Source of the DNA: Xanthomonas phaseoli pv. phaseoli
Lineage (GTDB): Bacteria > Pseudomonadota > Gammaproteobacteria > Xanthomonadales > Xanthomonadaceae
DNA: 64,000 nt
Assembly (NCBI GenBank): GCA_022749655.1
Contig: CP094243.1
Location: 3,534,001-3,598,000 of the forward strand
Reading direction: 5' to 3'
Both the position numbers and the translations under genes were made by a program. Positions within the stretch are counted from its first letter, which is position 1, and each line of letters starts with the position of its first letter. Below, in pieces: positions 7,371 through 15,783 of the stretch. Below the pieces are notes generated by a model, which worked only from the letters and a program-made list of their open reading frames with translations, searched no databases and was not told where the DNA came from.

Positions 7371-9359
7371 ATGACGCCTGAGCTCGGCCAGATCGCACTG
7401 ATCCTGGCATTGCTGTTATCGCTCGCCCAGGGCGTACTGCCCTTGATCGGTGTCTGGCGCGGCAACACCGCGTTGATGGGCATCGCGCGGCCTGCGGCTG
7501 TGGGCCAGGCGGTGTTCGTCTGGATGGCGTTCGGCCTGCTCGCCTGGTCGTTGTTGTCGCTGGATTTTTCGGTGGGCTATGTCGCTGCCAACGCCAACAT
7601 CGCCCTGCCCTGGTATTACCGTTTCGCTGCGGTGTGGGGCGCCCACGAGGGCTCGCTGCTGTTGTGGATCGCCATCCTGGCCACCTGGACGGTGCTGCTG
7701 GCCGCCTTCAGCCGGCACCTGCCGCAGCCTTTTGCCGCCCGCGTGCTGGCGGTGCTGGGGCTGATCTCGGTGGGCTTTCTGGCCTTCATCCTGCTGACCT
7801 CCAATCCGTTCGGGCGGCTGTCGCCGATTCCGCTGGATGGCAACGAGCTCAATCCGGTGTTGCAGGACCCGGGCATGAGCTTCCACCCGCCAGTGCTGTA
7901 CACCGGCTATGTCGGGTTTTCGGTGGCGTTCGCATTCGCCGTGGCGGCATTGCTCGGCGGCGAGCTGGAACAGGCCTGGGTGCGCTGGGCGCGGCCGTGG
8001 ACCAATGTGGCCTGGGCTTGTCTCACCGCCGGCATCGTCGCCGGCAGCTGGTGGGCCTATGCGGAACTGGGCTGGGGCGGCTGGTGGTTCTGGGACCCGG
8101 TGGAAAACGCCAGCTTCATGCCCTGGCTGGTAGGCACTGCGTTGATCCATTCCCAGGCGGTCACCGAAAAACGCGGCAGCCTGCGCGCGTGGACCATCCT
8201 GCTGTCGATCCTGGCGTTTTCGCTGTCGTTGCTGGGCACCTTCCTGGTGCGCTCGGGCGTGCTGACCTCGGTGCACGCGTTTGCGGCCGATCCGCGCCGC
8301 GGCCTGTACATCCTCATCTTTCTGGTTGCGGTGGTCGGCGGCTCGTTGCTGTTGTATGCACTGCGCGCGCCCAAGATCGCCAGCGGCAAACCGTTCGCCG
8401 CTGCCTCGCGCGAGACCGGCATTCTCGTGGGCAACCTGCTGCTCACCGTGGCTGCGGCCATGGTGTTGCTGGGCACCTTGTTCCCGCTGATCGCCGACGC
8501 GTTTGCGCTGGGCAAGGTCTCGGTTGGGCCGCCCTACTTCGGCCTGCTGTTTCCGTTGTTGATGTTGCCGGTGGCGCTGTTACTGCCGTTCGGCCCGTAC
8601 CTGCGCTGGGGCAAGGCCGAAGCAGCACCATTGAAAGCACTTGGCACGCGCGCCGGCATCGCCGCAATTGCGTGTGCCCTGGTCGGCAGTGTGTTTGCCG
8701 ATGGCCAGGCCAAGGCGATCGCCGGCATGGGCGTGGCCGCATGGGTGGCTGCGGGCACTGCGCTGTACATGGTCAAACGATGGCGCGACATGCCGCGCGG
8801 GCGGCGCTTTCCGGCGGAAATGGCCGGCATGCTGATCGCACATGCGGGCGTGGCGGTGTTCATTGCCGGCGTGCTGGTCTCCGAAAGCCTGTCGATAGAA
8901 CGCGATGTGCGGCTGTCGCCCGGCGAGTCGGCGCAGATCGCCGGCTACAGCTTCCGTTTCGATGGGGTGCAGTTGGTGGATGGGCCAAACTGGAAAGCCG
9001 AACAAGGCAGCGTGCAGGTCAGCCGCAGCGGCCAGCTCGTCGCGCAACTGCATCCGCAAAAACGCCTGTACAGCAGCGAGCGGATCCAGACCGAATCGGC
9101 GATCGATCCCGGCATCGCCCGCGACCTGTATGTGGCCCTGGGCGAGCCACTGGACGATGAGCACATCGAAGACGACTGGACGCTGCGGCTGTATTACAAA
9201 CCCTTCATTCGCTGGATCTGGGCCGGCGGCCTGCTGATGATGCTCGGCGGTTTTGTCAGCGCCTGCGCACGCCGCTTTCGTGCGCCGGTGACTGCACACA
9301 CCGCGGCCGCCTCTTCGGCGCAACCAGCGCTCGTCATCGCACAGGAATCGCACCCGTGA
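7371..9359 (+). CDS. ccmF: Cytochrome c heme lyase subunit CcmF
   Basis: A 662-residue polytopic membrane protein with about 14 hydrophobic helices. The tryptophan-rich heme-binding signature WWFWDPVENASFMPW lies near residue 240, and GAHEGSLLLW is another conserved CcmF segment. It forms the heme lyase with CcmH (and CcmI), ligating heme to the CxxCH motifs of apocytochromes in the periplasm. A large soluble loop lies near the C-terminus, before a final helix. It starts 63 bases after ccmE and overlaps ccmG by four bases. Confidence 0.97.
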   Translation: MTPELGQIALILALLLSLAQGVLPLIGVWRGNTALMGIARPAAVGQAVFVWMAFGLLAWSLLSLDFSVGYVAANANIALPWYYRFAAVWGAHEGSLLLWIAILATWTVLLAAFSRHLPQPFAARVLAVLGLISVGFLAFILLTSNPFGRLSPIPLDGNELNPVLQDPGMSFHPPVLYTGYVGFSVAFAFAVAALLGGELEQAWVRWARPWTNVAWACLTAGIVAGSWWAYAELGWGGWWFWDPVENASFMPWLVGTALIHSQAVTEKRGSLRAWTILLSILAFSLSLLGTFLVRSGVLTSVHAFAADPRRGLYILIFLVAVVGGSLLLYALRAPKIASGKPFAAASRETGILVGNLLLTVAAAMVLLGTLFPLIADAFALGKVSVGPPYFGLLFPLLMLPVALLLPFGPYLRWGKAEAAPLKALGTRAGIAAIACALVGSVFADGQAKAIAGMGVAAWVAAGTALYMVKRWRDMPRGRRFPAEMAGMLIAHAGVAVFIAGVLVSESLSIERDVRLSPGESAQIAGYSFRFDGVQLVDGPNWKAEQGSVQVSRSGQLVAQLHPQKRLYSSERIQTESAIDPGIARDLYVALGEPLDDEHIEDDWTLRLYYKPFIRWIWAGGLLMMLGGFVSACARRFRAPVTAHTAAASSAQPALVIAQESHP

Positions 9360-9898
9360 ATCGTCTGCTGCCCCTGCTGGGCTTTGTGTTGCTGGCGGCG
9401 CTGTTCGGCGTCGGCATCCTGCGGACCATGCAGCACAATCCGCGCGAGGTGCCATCGCCATTGCTCGGCAAACCGGCACCGGCGTTTTCGTTGCCGCGGC
9501 TGGATCTGCCCGCGCAACGCGTCAGCCGTGAGCAGTTGCTGGGCAAACCCTACGTGCTGAATGTATTCGGCAGCTGGTGCGCCGAATGCGTGCACGAACA
9601 TCCGGTGTTGATGGCCCAGGCCAGCCGGCTTGGCGTGCCGCTGATCGGCTACAACTACAAGGACGTGCCCGCCGATGCCACCGCCTGGCTCGCGCGCCTT
9701 GGCAACCCGTATGCAGTGGTGATCGCCGATGAAGCCGGCCAGACCGCCATCGACTTTGGCGTCTACGGTGCACCGGAAACGTTCCTGATCGATGCCCAAG
9801 GCATGATCCGCTACAAGCACATCGGCGTGCTGACCCCGGATGCCATCGACGACGAGTTGCTGCCGGCCATCGCCGCGCTGCGCAAGGGCACACCGTGA
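9356..9898 (+). CDS. ccmG: Thiol:disulfide interchange protein CcmG (DsbE)
   Basis: A 180-residue membrane-tethered thioredoxin-fold protein. One N-terminal helix (residues 4-22) anchors it. The redox centre is WCAEC, with C75 and C78 after the strand YVLNVFGS. The later GVYGAPETFLID contains the conserved cis-Pro loop of the CcmG family. It keeps apocytochrome cysteines or CcmH reduced so that heme can be attached. It overlaps ccmF by four bases and shares one base with ccmH (TGATG). Confidence 0.95.
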   Translation: MNRLLPLLGFVLLAALFGVGILRTMQHNPREVPSPLLGKPAPAFSLPRLDLPAQRVSREQLLGKPYVLNVFGSWCAECVHEHPVLMAQASRLGVPLIGYNYKDVPADATAWLARLGNPYAVVIADEAGQTAIDFGVYGAPETFLIDAQGMIRYKHIGVLTPDAIDDELLPAIAALRKGTP

Positions 9899-10488
9899 TG
9901 GCCTCGGCGCTTCAAACACGCGTGTTGCATTGGCGCTGGCATTGGCGCGCGCACGGCCGCCGTGTGCGTTTGTTGCTGGTGTTGTTGCTTGGCATGCTGC
10001 TGGCGCCCTCGCTGGCGGCGCAGGCCGTGGACCCGCTGCCGTTCAAGAACCGCAGCGAAGAAGCACGCTTCCAGCGCTTGACCGCGCAACTGCGCTGCCT
10101 GGTCTGCCAGAACGAAAACCTGGCCGATTCCAACGCCAGCCTGGCGCGCGATCTGCGGCATCAGGTGTTCGCGCAACTGCAGGCCGGCAAGAGTGATGCG
10201 CAGATCAAGCAGTACATGGTCGATCGCTATTCGGATTTCGTGTTGTACGACCCACCGGTCAAACGCGGCACCTGGCTGCTGTGGTTCGGGCCGGCGCTGA
10301 TGTTGGCTGCAGGTGCCGGCGTGGTCGTCCACACCATGCGTCACCGTGCGCGTGCCGGGACGCCGGTGGCGCCGCAAGGGAGGAAGAATGGTGATGGCGG
10401 GTTTTTATATCGCAAGTGCCGTGCTGGTGGCGCTGGCCTTGCTGCTGTTGCTGGCACCACTGCTGCGCCGCCCCACCGGCAGCGGTGA
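9898..10488 (+). CDS. ccmH: Cytochrome c maturation protein CcmH (3' end probably frameshifted)
   Basis: Signal peptide, then the CcmH domain with the redox pair LRCLVCQ (C67 and C70) and the DRYSDFVLYDPP segment, then a C-terminal membrane helix (WLLWFGPALMLAAGAGVVV). It reduces apocytochrome cysteines and is part of the heme lyase. As written the frame runs 95 bases into ccmI and encodes a basic, atypical tail. One more G in the GGG run at 10378-10380 would end the protein at GEEEW, with TGA overlapping the ccmI start, a normal arrangement. I therefore think the true end is near 10393. ATG 9898 is chosen over GTG 9895. Confidence 0.85.
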   Translation: MASALQTRVLHWRWHWRAHGRRVRLLLVLLLGMLLAPSLAAQAVDPLPFKNRSEEARFQRLTAQLRCLVCQNENLADSNASLARDLRHQVFAQLQAGKSDAQIKQYMVDRYSDFVLYDPPVKRGTWLLWFGPALMLAAGAGVVVHTMRHRARAGTPVAPQGRKNGDGGFLYRKCRAGGAGLAAVAGTTAAPPHRQR

Positions 10489-11095
10489 TGCATGCTACCG
10501 CTGGGCAATTCTGCTGGGACTGGGCGTGCCGCTGGCCACGGCGGGCTTGTATCGGCTGGTGGGCGCGCCGGAGGCGATCGTGACGCAGGTGTATGCAGCG
10601 CAGCCAGCCCACATCGTCCCACTGCCACCGTCTGCGGCTGCGGGGCAGGCGCAATCGGCAAGCACCACTGCCGATGCGCAGGCGCAGGCGCTGGATCGCT
10701 TCATGCAGCAAGCCAAGACATTCGAGCAGAACGACCGACCCGCCGAAGCGCGCGAGGCGTATGCACAAGCGCTCAAGATCGCTCCCGATATCAGCGCCGC
10801 CATTGTGGGCTGGGTGGCGGCGGACATGGCCACGCGCAACGATTTCGCCATCGACGCCGCATCGCGCACACGCTTGCAGCAGGTGATCGCACGCGAGCCG
10901 GACAACCAGCGTGGGCTCTGGTTGCTGGGCATCAGCGATTTTCAACAGCAGGACTTCGCCGCAGCCACTGCGCACTGGCGGCATCTGCACGGTTTGCTGG
11001 AAACCGGATCGCCGATGCAGAAGGCGGTGGCAGACAAGATCGCGGTGGCCGAATCGATGGCCAGCGCGCGGCAGTCCGCGCGTGGCACGCGCTGA
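10394..11095 (+). CDS. ccmI: Cytochrome c maturation protein CcmI (CycH), TPR-containing
   Basis: About 233 residues. An N-terminal membrane helix (MAGFYIASAVLVALALLLLL) and a second helix near residues 35-55 are followed by a periplasmic domain with tetratricopeptide-like repeats (AEAREAYAQALKIAPD, RGLWLLGISDFQQQDFAAAT). CcmI holds apocytochrome c C-termini for the CcmFH lyase. The Shine-Dalgarno GGGAGGAAG ends at 10386, which suits ATG 10394 better than ATG 10388 or GTG 10391. It is shorter than the two-domain CcmI of alphaproteobacteria. It is the last gene of the ccm run. Confidence 0.87.
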   Translation: MAGFYIASAVLVALALLLLLAPLLRRPTGSGDACYRWAILLGLGVPLATAGLYRLVGAPEAIVTQVYAAQPAHIVPLPPSAAAGQAQSASTTADAQAQALDRFMQQAKTFEQNDRPAEAREAYAQALKIAPDISAAIVGWVAADMATRNDFAIDAASRTRLQQVIAREPDNQRGLWLLGISDFQQQDFAAATAHWRHLHGLLETGSPMQKAVADKIAVAESMASARQSARGTR

Positions 11096-11452
11096 GCAAC
11101 GCCCCCTGCGTGCTGCGGTCTGATTGCGATGGCCGCAACGCAGTGCAATTGCACAGCGCGTGCAGCATGCCAAGCAGCCGGGTCACGCGATAGACGCGGC
11201 ACCTGGCGCAAACACTCCGCCTCAGCGCATCGCACAATCAAGCGCGACGCATCGTGCCGTGCAGTGGCGGCAAATCGCCGTCATCGCATTGCAGTGTCTC
11301 GCGCAACCTTGCCAGCTGGAATGCAGCCACCGAAAGGCCGTGCAATTGCGAGACAAGCAGCGCGTGACCCGAGAGCGAAAGCGACCACTCGTACACGTCG
11401 CTCCCATGCAGCATCCACGCTCAACTGGTTCGCCACATCGCGCCAGCCGTGC
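11096..11452. other. Intergenic region between convergent ccmI and the hybrid kinase
   Basis: Space between the ends of two convergent transcription units. Open frames here are short and without motifs. I see no strong hairpin followed by a T-run, so how both units terminate is not evident. Confidence 0.5.
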
Positions 11453-13563
11453 TCAGACCGAAGGCCCCAGCACATCGTGCAGCTTTCCGCTGAACTCGCC
11501 CAGCGTGAATGGCTTGGCGATCATGCTCATGCCTTCGCCGAGAAATTCGCCACGGTCGCGCGCCGTTTCCGCGTAGCCGGTCATGAAGATCACCGGCAGA
11601 TCGCGCCGCGACTGCCGCGCGATCTCGGCCAATTGGCGTCCGTTGAGTCCCGGCAGGCCGACATCGGTGACCAGCAGGTCGATCCGGCGTGGCGAGGCAA
11701 GAATCGGCAGCGCCGCGTCCGCGTCGGCCACCACGTCGGCCTGGTAACCCAGCTCACTGAGCAGCTCGGTGACCAGCAGCCGCACCTGCTCGTCGTCTTC
11801 CACCACCAGCACCTGCTGGCCCTGCCCTGCCAGCACCGCATCGCTCTGCGTCTGCGGCGCTGCGGTCTGCGCCGCAACCCCGGCGGGCAGATACAGGCTG
11901 ACCGTGGTGCCCGTGCCCGGCTGCGACTCCACCCACACCTGGCCGTTGGACTGCTGCATGAAGCCGTAGATCATCGACATGCCCAGGCCGGTGCCCTGGC
12001 CGATCGGCTTGGTGGTATAGAACGGTTCGAACACGCGTTCAAGCACGTCGGCGGGCATGCCGGTCCCGGTGTCTGCGACCGACACCACCACGTAATTCCC
12101 AGGCGCCAAGGCGATGCCACGCCCGAGTTCCAGCGGCTGATCTTCCACCTGCAGCTGCCGGGTTGCGATACGCAGCTGCCCACCGTCGGGCATGGCGTCG
12201 CGCGCGTTGATGGCCAGGTTGATCAGTGCGCTTTCCAGCTGGTTTTCGTCCACGTACGCCTGCGGCAGCTCCGCACAGAGATCGATCTCCAGACGCACCG
12301 ATTCGCCCAGCGTGCGCGCCAGCAACTCCTGCAGCGACACCACCAGATCGTTCAACTGCAGATCCGCGCCTGTAGCGACTGACGCCGCGAGAAGGCCAGC
12401 AGGCGCTGGGTAAGCGCAGCTGCGCGCAATGCCGAGGCGGAAGCCACATCCAGAAAGCGGCCCAGCCCTTCGGTGCGCCCCTGGTCGATGCGCAGCCGTG
12501 CCAGATCCAGCGCAGACAAGATGCCGGTGAGCATGTTGTTGAAATCGTGTGCGATGCCGCCGGTGAGCTGGCCGACCGCTTCCATCTTCTGCGCCTGGCG
12601 CAGTGCCGCTTCGCTGGATTCGCGCGCCAGCATCTGCTGCTGCAACTCGGCGGTCCGTTCGGCCACCTTGGCTTCCAGCAGGTTGGCCTGTTGCTGGATC
12701 GATTCCAGCGCCAGCGCACGCGTGGTCACATCGGTGGCGAACACATGGAATCCATCTACCTTGCCGTCTGCATCAAAGCGCGGCATGTAGCGGATTTCCG
12801 CATCGCGGCGCCGGCCATCGGCATGCGGCCAGCTGGTTTCGATGGTCAGGGTCTGCCCGGCCAGCGCGGCCTCGATCCAGGCGCGGCGCTGTTCGACCAC
12901 CGCAGGCCCCACCACATCCACCAGCGGCCGTCCGATCACATTGGCAGGCGGCACCCCAATCCAGTCCTCGTAGGAACGGTTGGCAAAGCGGTACACCAGG
13001 TTCTTGTCGATGAAAGCGATCAGCACCGGCAGCGCATCGGTCACACGGCGCAGTTCGGCCTCGCTCTGCGCCAGCGCGGCGCGGCTTTCGGCCAACTGGG
13101 CCAGCTGGTCGCGGATGACGAACTGCTTCTGCCGTGCGCGCAACGCGGTGGAGATGGCGCTCAGCAACGAGGCCGAGCTCAGCGGCCGCTCCAACTCGAT
13201 GACGTTGGTCATGTCGGCCGGCAGCCGCACCTGCCGCCGGCGGTTGTGCGTACCACGCGGCGTACGCAACAACACGAACGGAATGTCCGACCAGGCCTGC
13301 TGGCCTTGCAGGATGTTCGACAGCGCATGCAGGTCGCCACGGATGGCTTCTTCGGTCAGCACCACCACGCCGGAGCCATCGTGCAGGTCGCCTGCCAGCG
13401 CGCCCAGCGTGGCATGGACCCGGCATATCAGTCCGCGTTCGCCAACGATGCTGGCAATGCTGTGCGCATCGCGGCCGAACGGCGCGACGATATGGACGAT
13501 GGAGCCGTCCGCGTCACAGATAGTCAAGGGGACGATCCAGCAATGGGCCGTCGTCTCCGACAA
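11453..13563 (-). CDS. Hybrid sensor histidine kinase / response regulator (frame broken)
   Basis: Domains in order: a degenerate receiver-like N-terminus (residues 20-130), one PAS domain ([20 protein letters not shown]), a coiled linker, the phosphoacceptor helix with His in [11 protein letters not shown], a HATPase with its N-box ([15 protein letters not shown]) and G-box ([16 protein letters not shown]), and a C-terminal receiver (Asp in [13 protein letters not shown], Lys in AKPF). The frame breaks between the phosphoacceptor and ATPase domains near 12361-12365; one extra C on the + strand restores it. Its start overlaps the end of the KaiC-like gene by 50 bases, so the two are co-expressed and probably act together. 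About 700 residues when repaired. Confidence 0.85.
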
Positions 13564-15031
13564 ACTGCGGTGTACCGGTCAACACGCCGTGGAATTTCTC
13601 CAGCGGCTCGCTCAGCTGCAGACCGCTGTTGCCGATGCGCAGTTCGCGGATCGCATCTTCGTGTGCGCCGCTGCGATTCTTGATCACCGACAACGCCTTG
13701 CGAATGCGTCCTTTCGCCTCGAAAAAGCGCAGCAAGACGACGGTGTCGGCCATGTAGGAGACATTGAGGGTGCTGCTGGTGCCCATGCTGCCGACCAGCC
13801 CCTGCTGCGGGTTGATCAGGAACGTGGTCACACCGCTCTGGTTGAGATACGACAGCAGCTCGTGCATCTGCAACATCAGCTGCTTTTCCTGCGGCATCGA
13901 GGCCAGATACCCGTTGAGGCTGTCGATCACCAGAATGCGGCATGCGCGCTCCTCCACGCTGCCACGCACCGTCCAGGCAAACTCGCCCGGCGTGACTTCG
14001 GCCGGATCCATCTGATGCAACTCCAGCAGACCCGCATCCATATATTTGCGCAGATCCATGCCCAGGCCTTCGGCACGCTTCAACAAGGTGCCGGTGCGCT
14101 CGTCGAACTCCAGCACGCAGCAATGCTCGCCGCGCTCGCACGCGGCAACCACGAACTGCAGGGCCAGATTGGTCTTGCCCGAGCCGGCTGGCCCGGTCAC
14201 CAGCGTGCTGGTCCCGCGCAACGGGCCGCCGTGCAGCAATGCATCGATGCGCTCAACGCCGCTCGGTACCGGCTCGCCGACAAATGGCCGGTGGTGGTCG
14301 GAGGCGATCAACCGTGGATAGATCCGCATGCCGCCGGTGACGATGGCCAGGTCGTGATAGCCGGCGATGAAATCCACGCCACGCAATTTCTGCACCTGCA
14401 TGCGGCGCCGCGCCGCGCCGAACTCCAGCGTCGTGCGCTCCAGCGAAATCACCCCGTGACACAGGCTGTGCAAATGCGCATCCCGCTCGCCGTGCTCGCC
14501 AGTGAGATCGTCCACCAGAAATACCGTGATGTTGCGCGGCGCGAAATATTGCTTGAACGCAAGCACCTGTCGACGATAGCGCAGCGAATCCTGCGCGAGC
14601 AGGCGCAACTCGGACAACGAATCGAACACCACCCGCATCGGCTTCACCCGGTCCACTTCGGCCTGGATGAGCTTGATGGTGCCATCCAGTTCCATTTCCC
14701 ACGGATGCAGGATGGATTGCTGCCGCCCTTCGCCAAGGAACGCCTCTGCAGATGCCAGTTCGAAAATATGCAAGGACTCCAACGACCAATCGTGCGAGGC
14801 AGCCACTTCCGTGAGCTCGTCGATGGTTTCCGACAAGGTCACATACAGGCAACTCTCGCCCCTGGCCGCGCCATCCAGCAAGAACTGCAGTGCGAGCGTC
14901 GTCTTGCCGGCACCAGGCTGGCCTTCAAGCAGGTACAAGCGGTTGGCAGGCAGCCCACCTCGCAAAATAGTGTCGAGCCCGGTGCTGCCAGTGGTGATGC
15001 GGTTTGCGATCATTGGCGTCACGTTCTTCAT
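13514..15031 (-). CDS. KaiC-like circadian-type ATPase (two RecA domains)
   Basis: A 505-residue protein with two KaiC/RecA-like domains, each with a Walker A motif: GQPGAGKT (residues 37-44) and GPAGSGKT (280-287). Walker B-like strands are MRVVFDS and CRILVIDS. KaiC is the ATPase/autokinase of the cyanobacterial clock; homologues in heterotrophic bacteria are linked to stress or light signalling, and their function is mostly unknown. No KaiA or KaiB is visible nearby. The overlap with a hybrid histidine kinase suggests that its phosphorylation or ATP state feeds a phosphorelay. The divergent lone receiver at 15300 may belong to the same pathway. Confidence 0.9.
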   Translation of the reverse strand: MKNVTPMIANRITTGSTGLDTILRGGLPANRLYLLEGQPGAGKTTLALQFLLDGAARGESCLYVTLSETIDELTEVAASHDWSLESLHIFELASAEAFLGEGRQQSILHPWEMELDGTIKLIQAEVDRVKPMRVVFDSLSELRLLAQDSLRYRRQVLAFKQYFAPRNITVFLVDDLTGEHGERDAHLHSLCHGVISLERTTLEFGAARRRMQVQKLRGVDFIAGYHDLAIVTGGMRIYPRLIASDHHRPFVGEPVPSGVERIDALLHGGPLRGTSTLVTGPAGSGKTNLALQFVVAACERGEHCCVLEFDERTGTLLKRAEGLGMDLRKYMDAGLLELHQMDPAEVTPGEFAWTVRGSVEERACRILVIDSLNGYLASMPQEKQLMLQMHELLSYLNQSGVTTFLINPQQGLVGSMGTSSTLNVSYMADTVVLLRFFEAKGRIRKALSVIKNRSGAHEDAIRELRIGNSGLQLSEPLEKFHGVLTGTPQFVGDDGPLLDRPLDYL

Positions 15032-15299
15032 AGAACTGAATTTAACACGTGCGTGGTAATCGCCGGTGGGCGCGACTGAATTGATCAGCTTGCTTTACTT
15101 GACGCGATTCACGGCATCGCTGCCGCAGGTATCGCAAATCACCACGTTTGCCGTGTCTTTTGATCATTCGCCGACGTGGCACATGACGTTGGCAGCGATG
15201 ATGAATCCAACGTAGCTCAGCATCCCACGCCGCCGTCACGCGGGCGCGCCTAACGTGCGTCTGGAAGCATCGCAGCGTTGCGATCGCTCGAGGACCGCA

Positions 15300-15674
15300 G
15301 TGGCTCACGCATCACCCAACGCACGCATCCTGTTGGTCGAAGACGACGACGCAATCCGCGAAATGGCTGCAGACATCCTTGGCGACGAGGGCTACCACGT
15401 GGTGGCGTCCGCCGATGCCGAACATGCGCTCACGCAACTCACCAGGGCATGTCCGTTCGATCTGCTGCTATCGGACATCTGCCTGCCTGGCATGAACGGG
15501 CGCGACCTTGCCGACCAGGCGCGCAGGCTCTACCCCGCGCTGCCCATTGTCTTCATGACTGGCTACGCGGGCGAAATCGCCAGACGTGCCGACTTTCTGG
15601 ATACCGGCATGCGTCTGTTGACCAAGCCATTTTCCCTGCGCGATCTGCTGGGCATCGTACACACGGCGCTCTAG
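15300..15674 (+). CDS. Single-domain response regulator (CheY-like)
   Basis: A 124-residue stand-alone receiver domain. The acidic pocket is VEDDD near residue 15, the phosphoacceptor is Asp59 (LLLSDICLPGMNG), the switch Thr is in FMTGYAGE, and Lys109 lies in LTKPFSL. No output domain follows, so it probably relays phosphate or acts by protein contact. It is very similar in style to the C-terminal receivers of the two flanking hybrid kinases. I chose the GTG at 15300 because GAGGA lies 8 bases upstream; the frame is open to another GTG at 15255. Confidence 0.88.
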   Translation: MAHASPNARILLVEDDDAIREMAADILGDEGYHVVASADAEHALTQLTRACPFDLLLSDICLPGMNGRDLADQARRLYPALPIVFMTGYAGEIARRADFLDTGMRLLTKPFSLRDLLGIVHTAL

Positions 15675-15783
15675 GCAGGCCCAACCGCGCACGCATGCAG
15701 CATCGTTGCGCCGTGTTCGCCGCGACATGCATGTTGCAAGCCTCGATGCCGGTGCAGCCGACGACCCGCAGCACCGGCACCGA

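Noticed and set aside
15177..15194. Possible sigma-54 promoter (TGGCACATGACGTTGGCA) upstream of the receiver gene
   Set aside because: The GG to GC spacing does not fit the GG-N10-GC rule, and the start is over 100 bases away.
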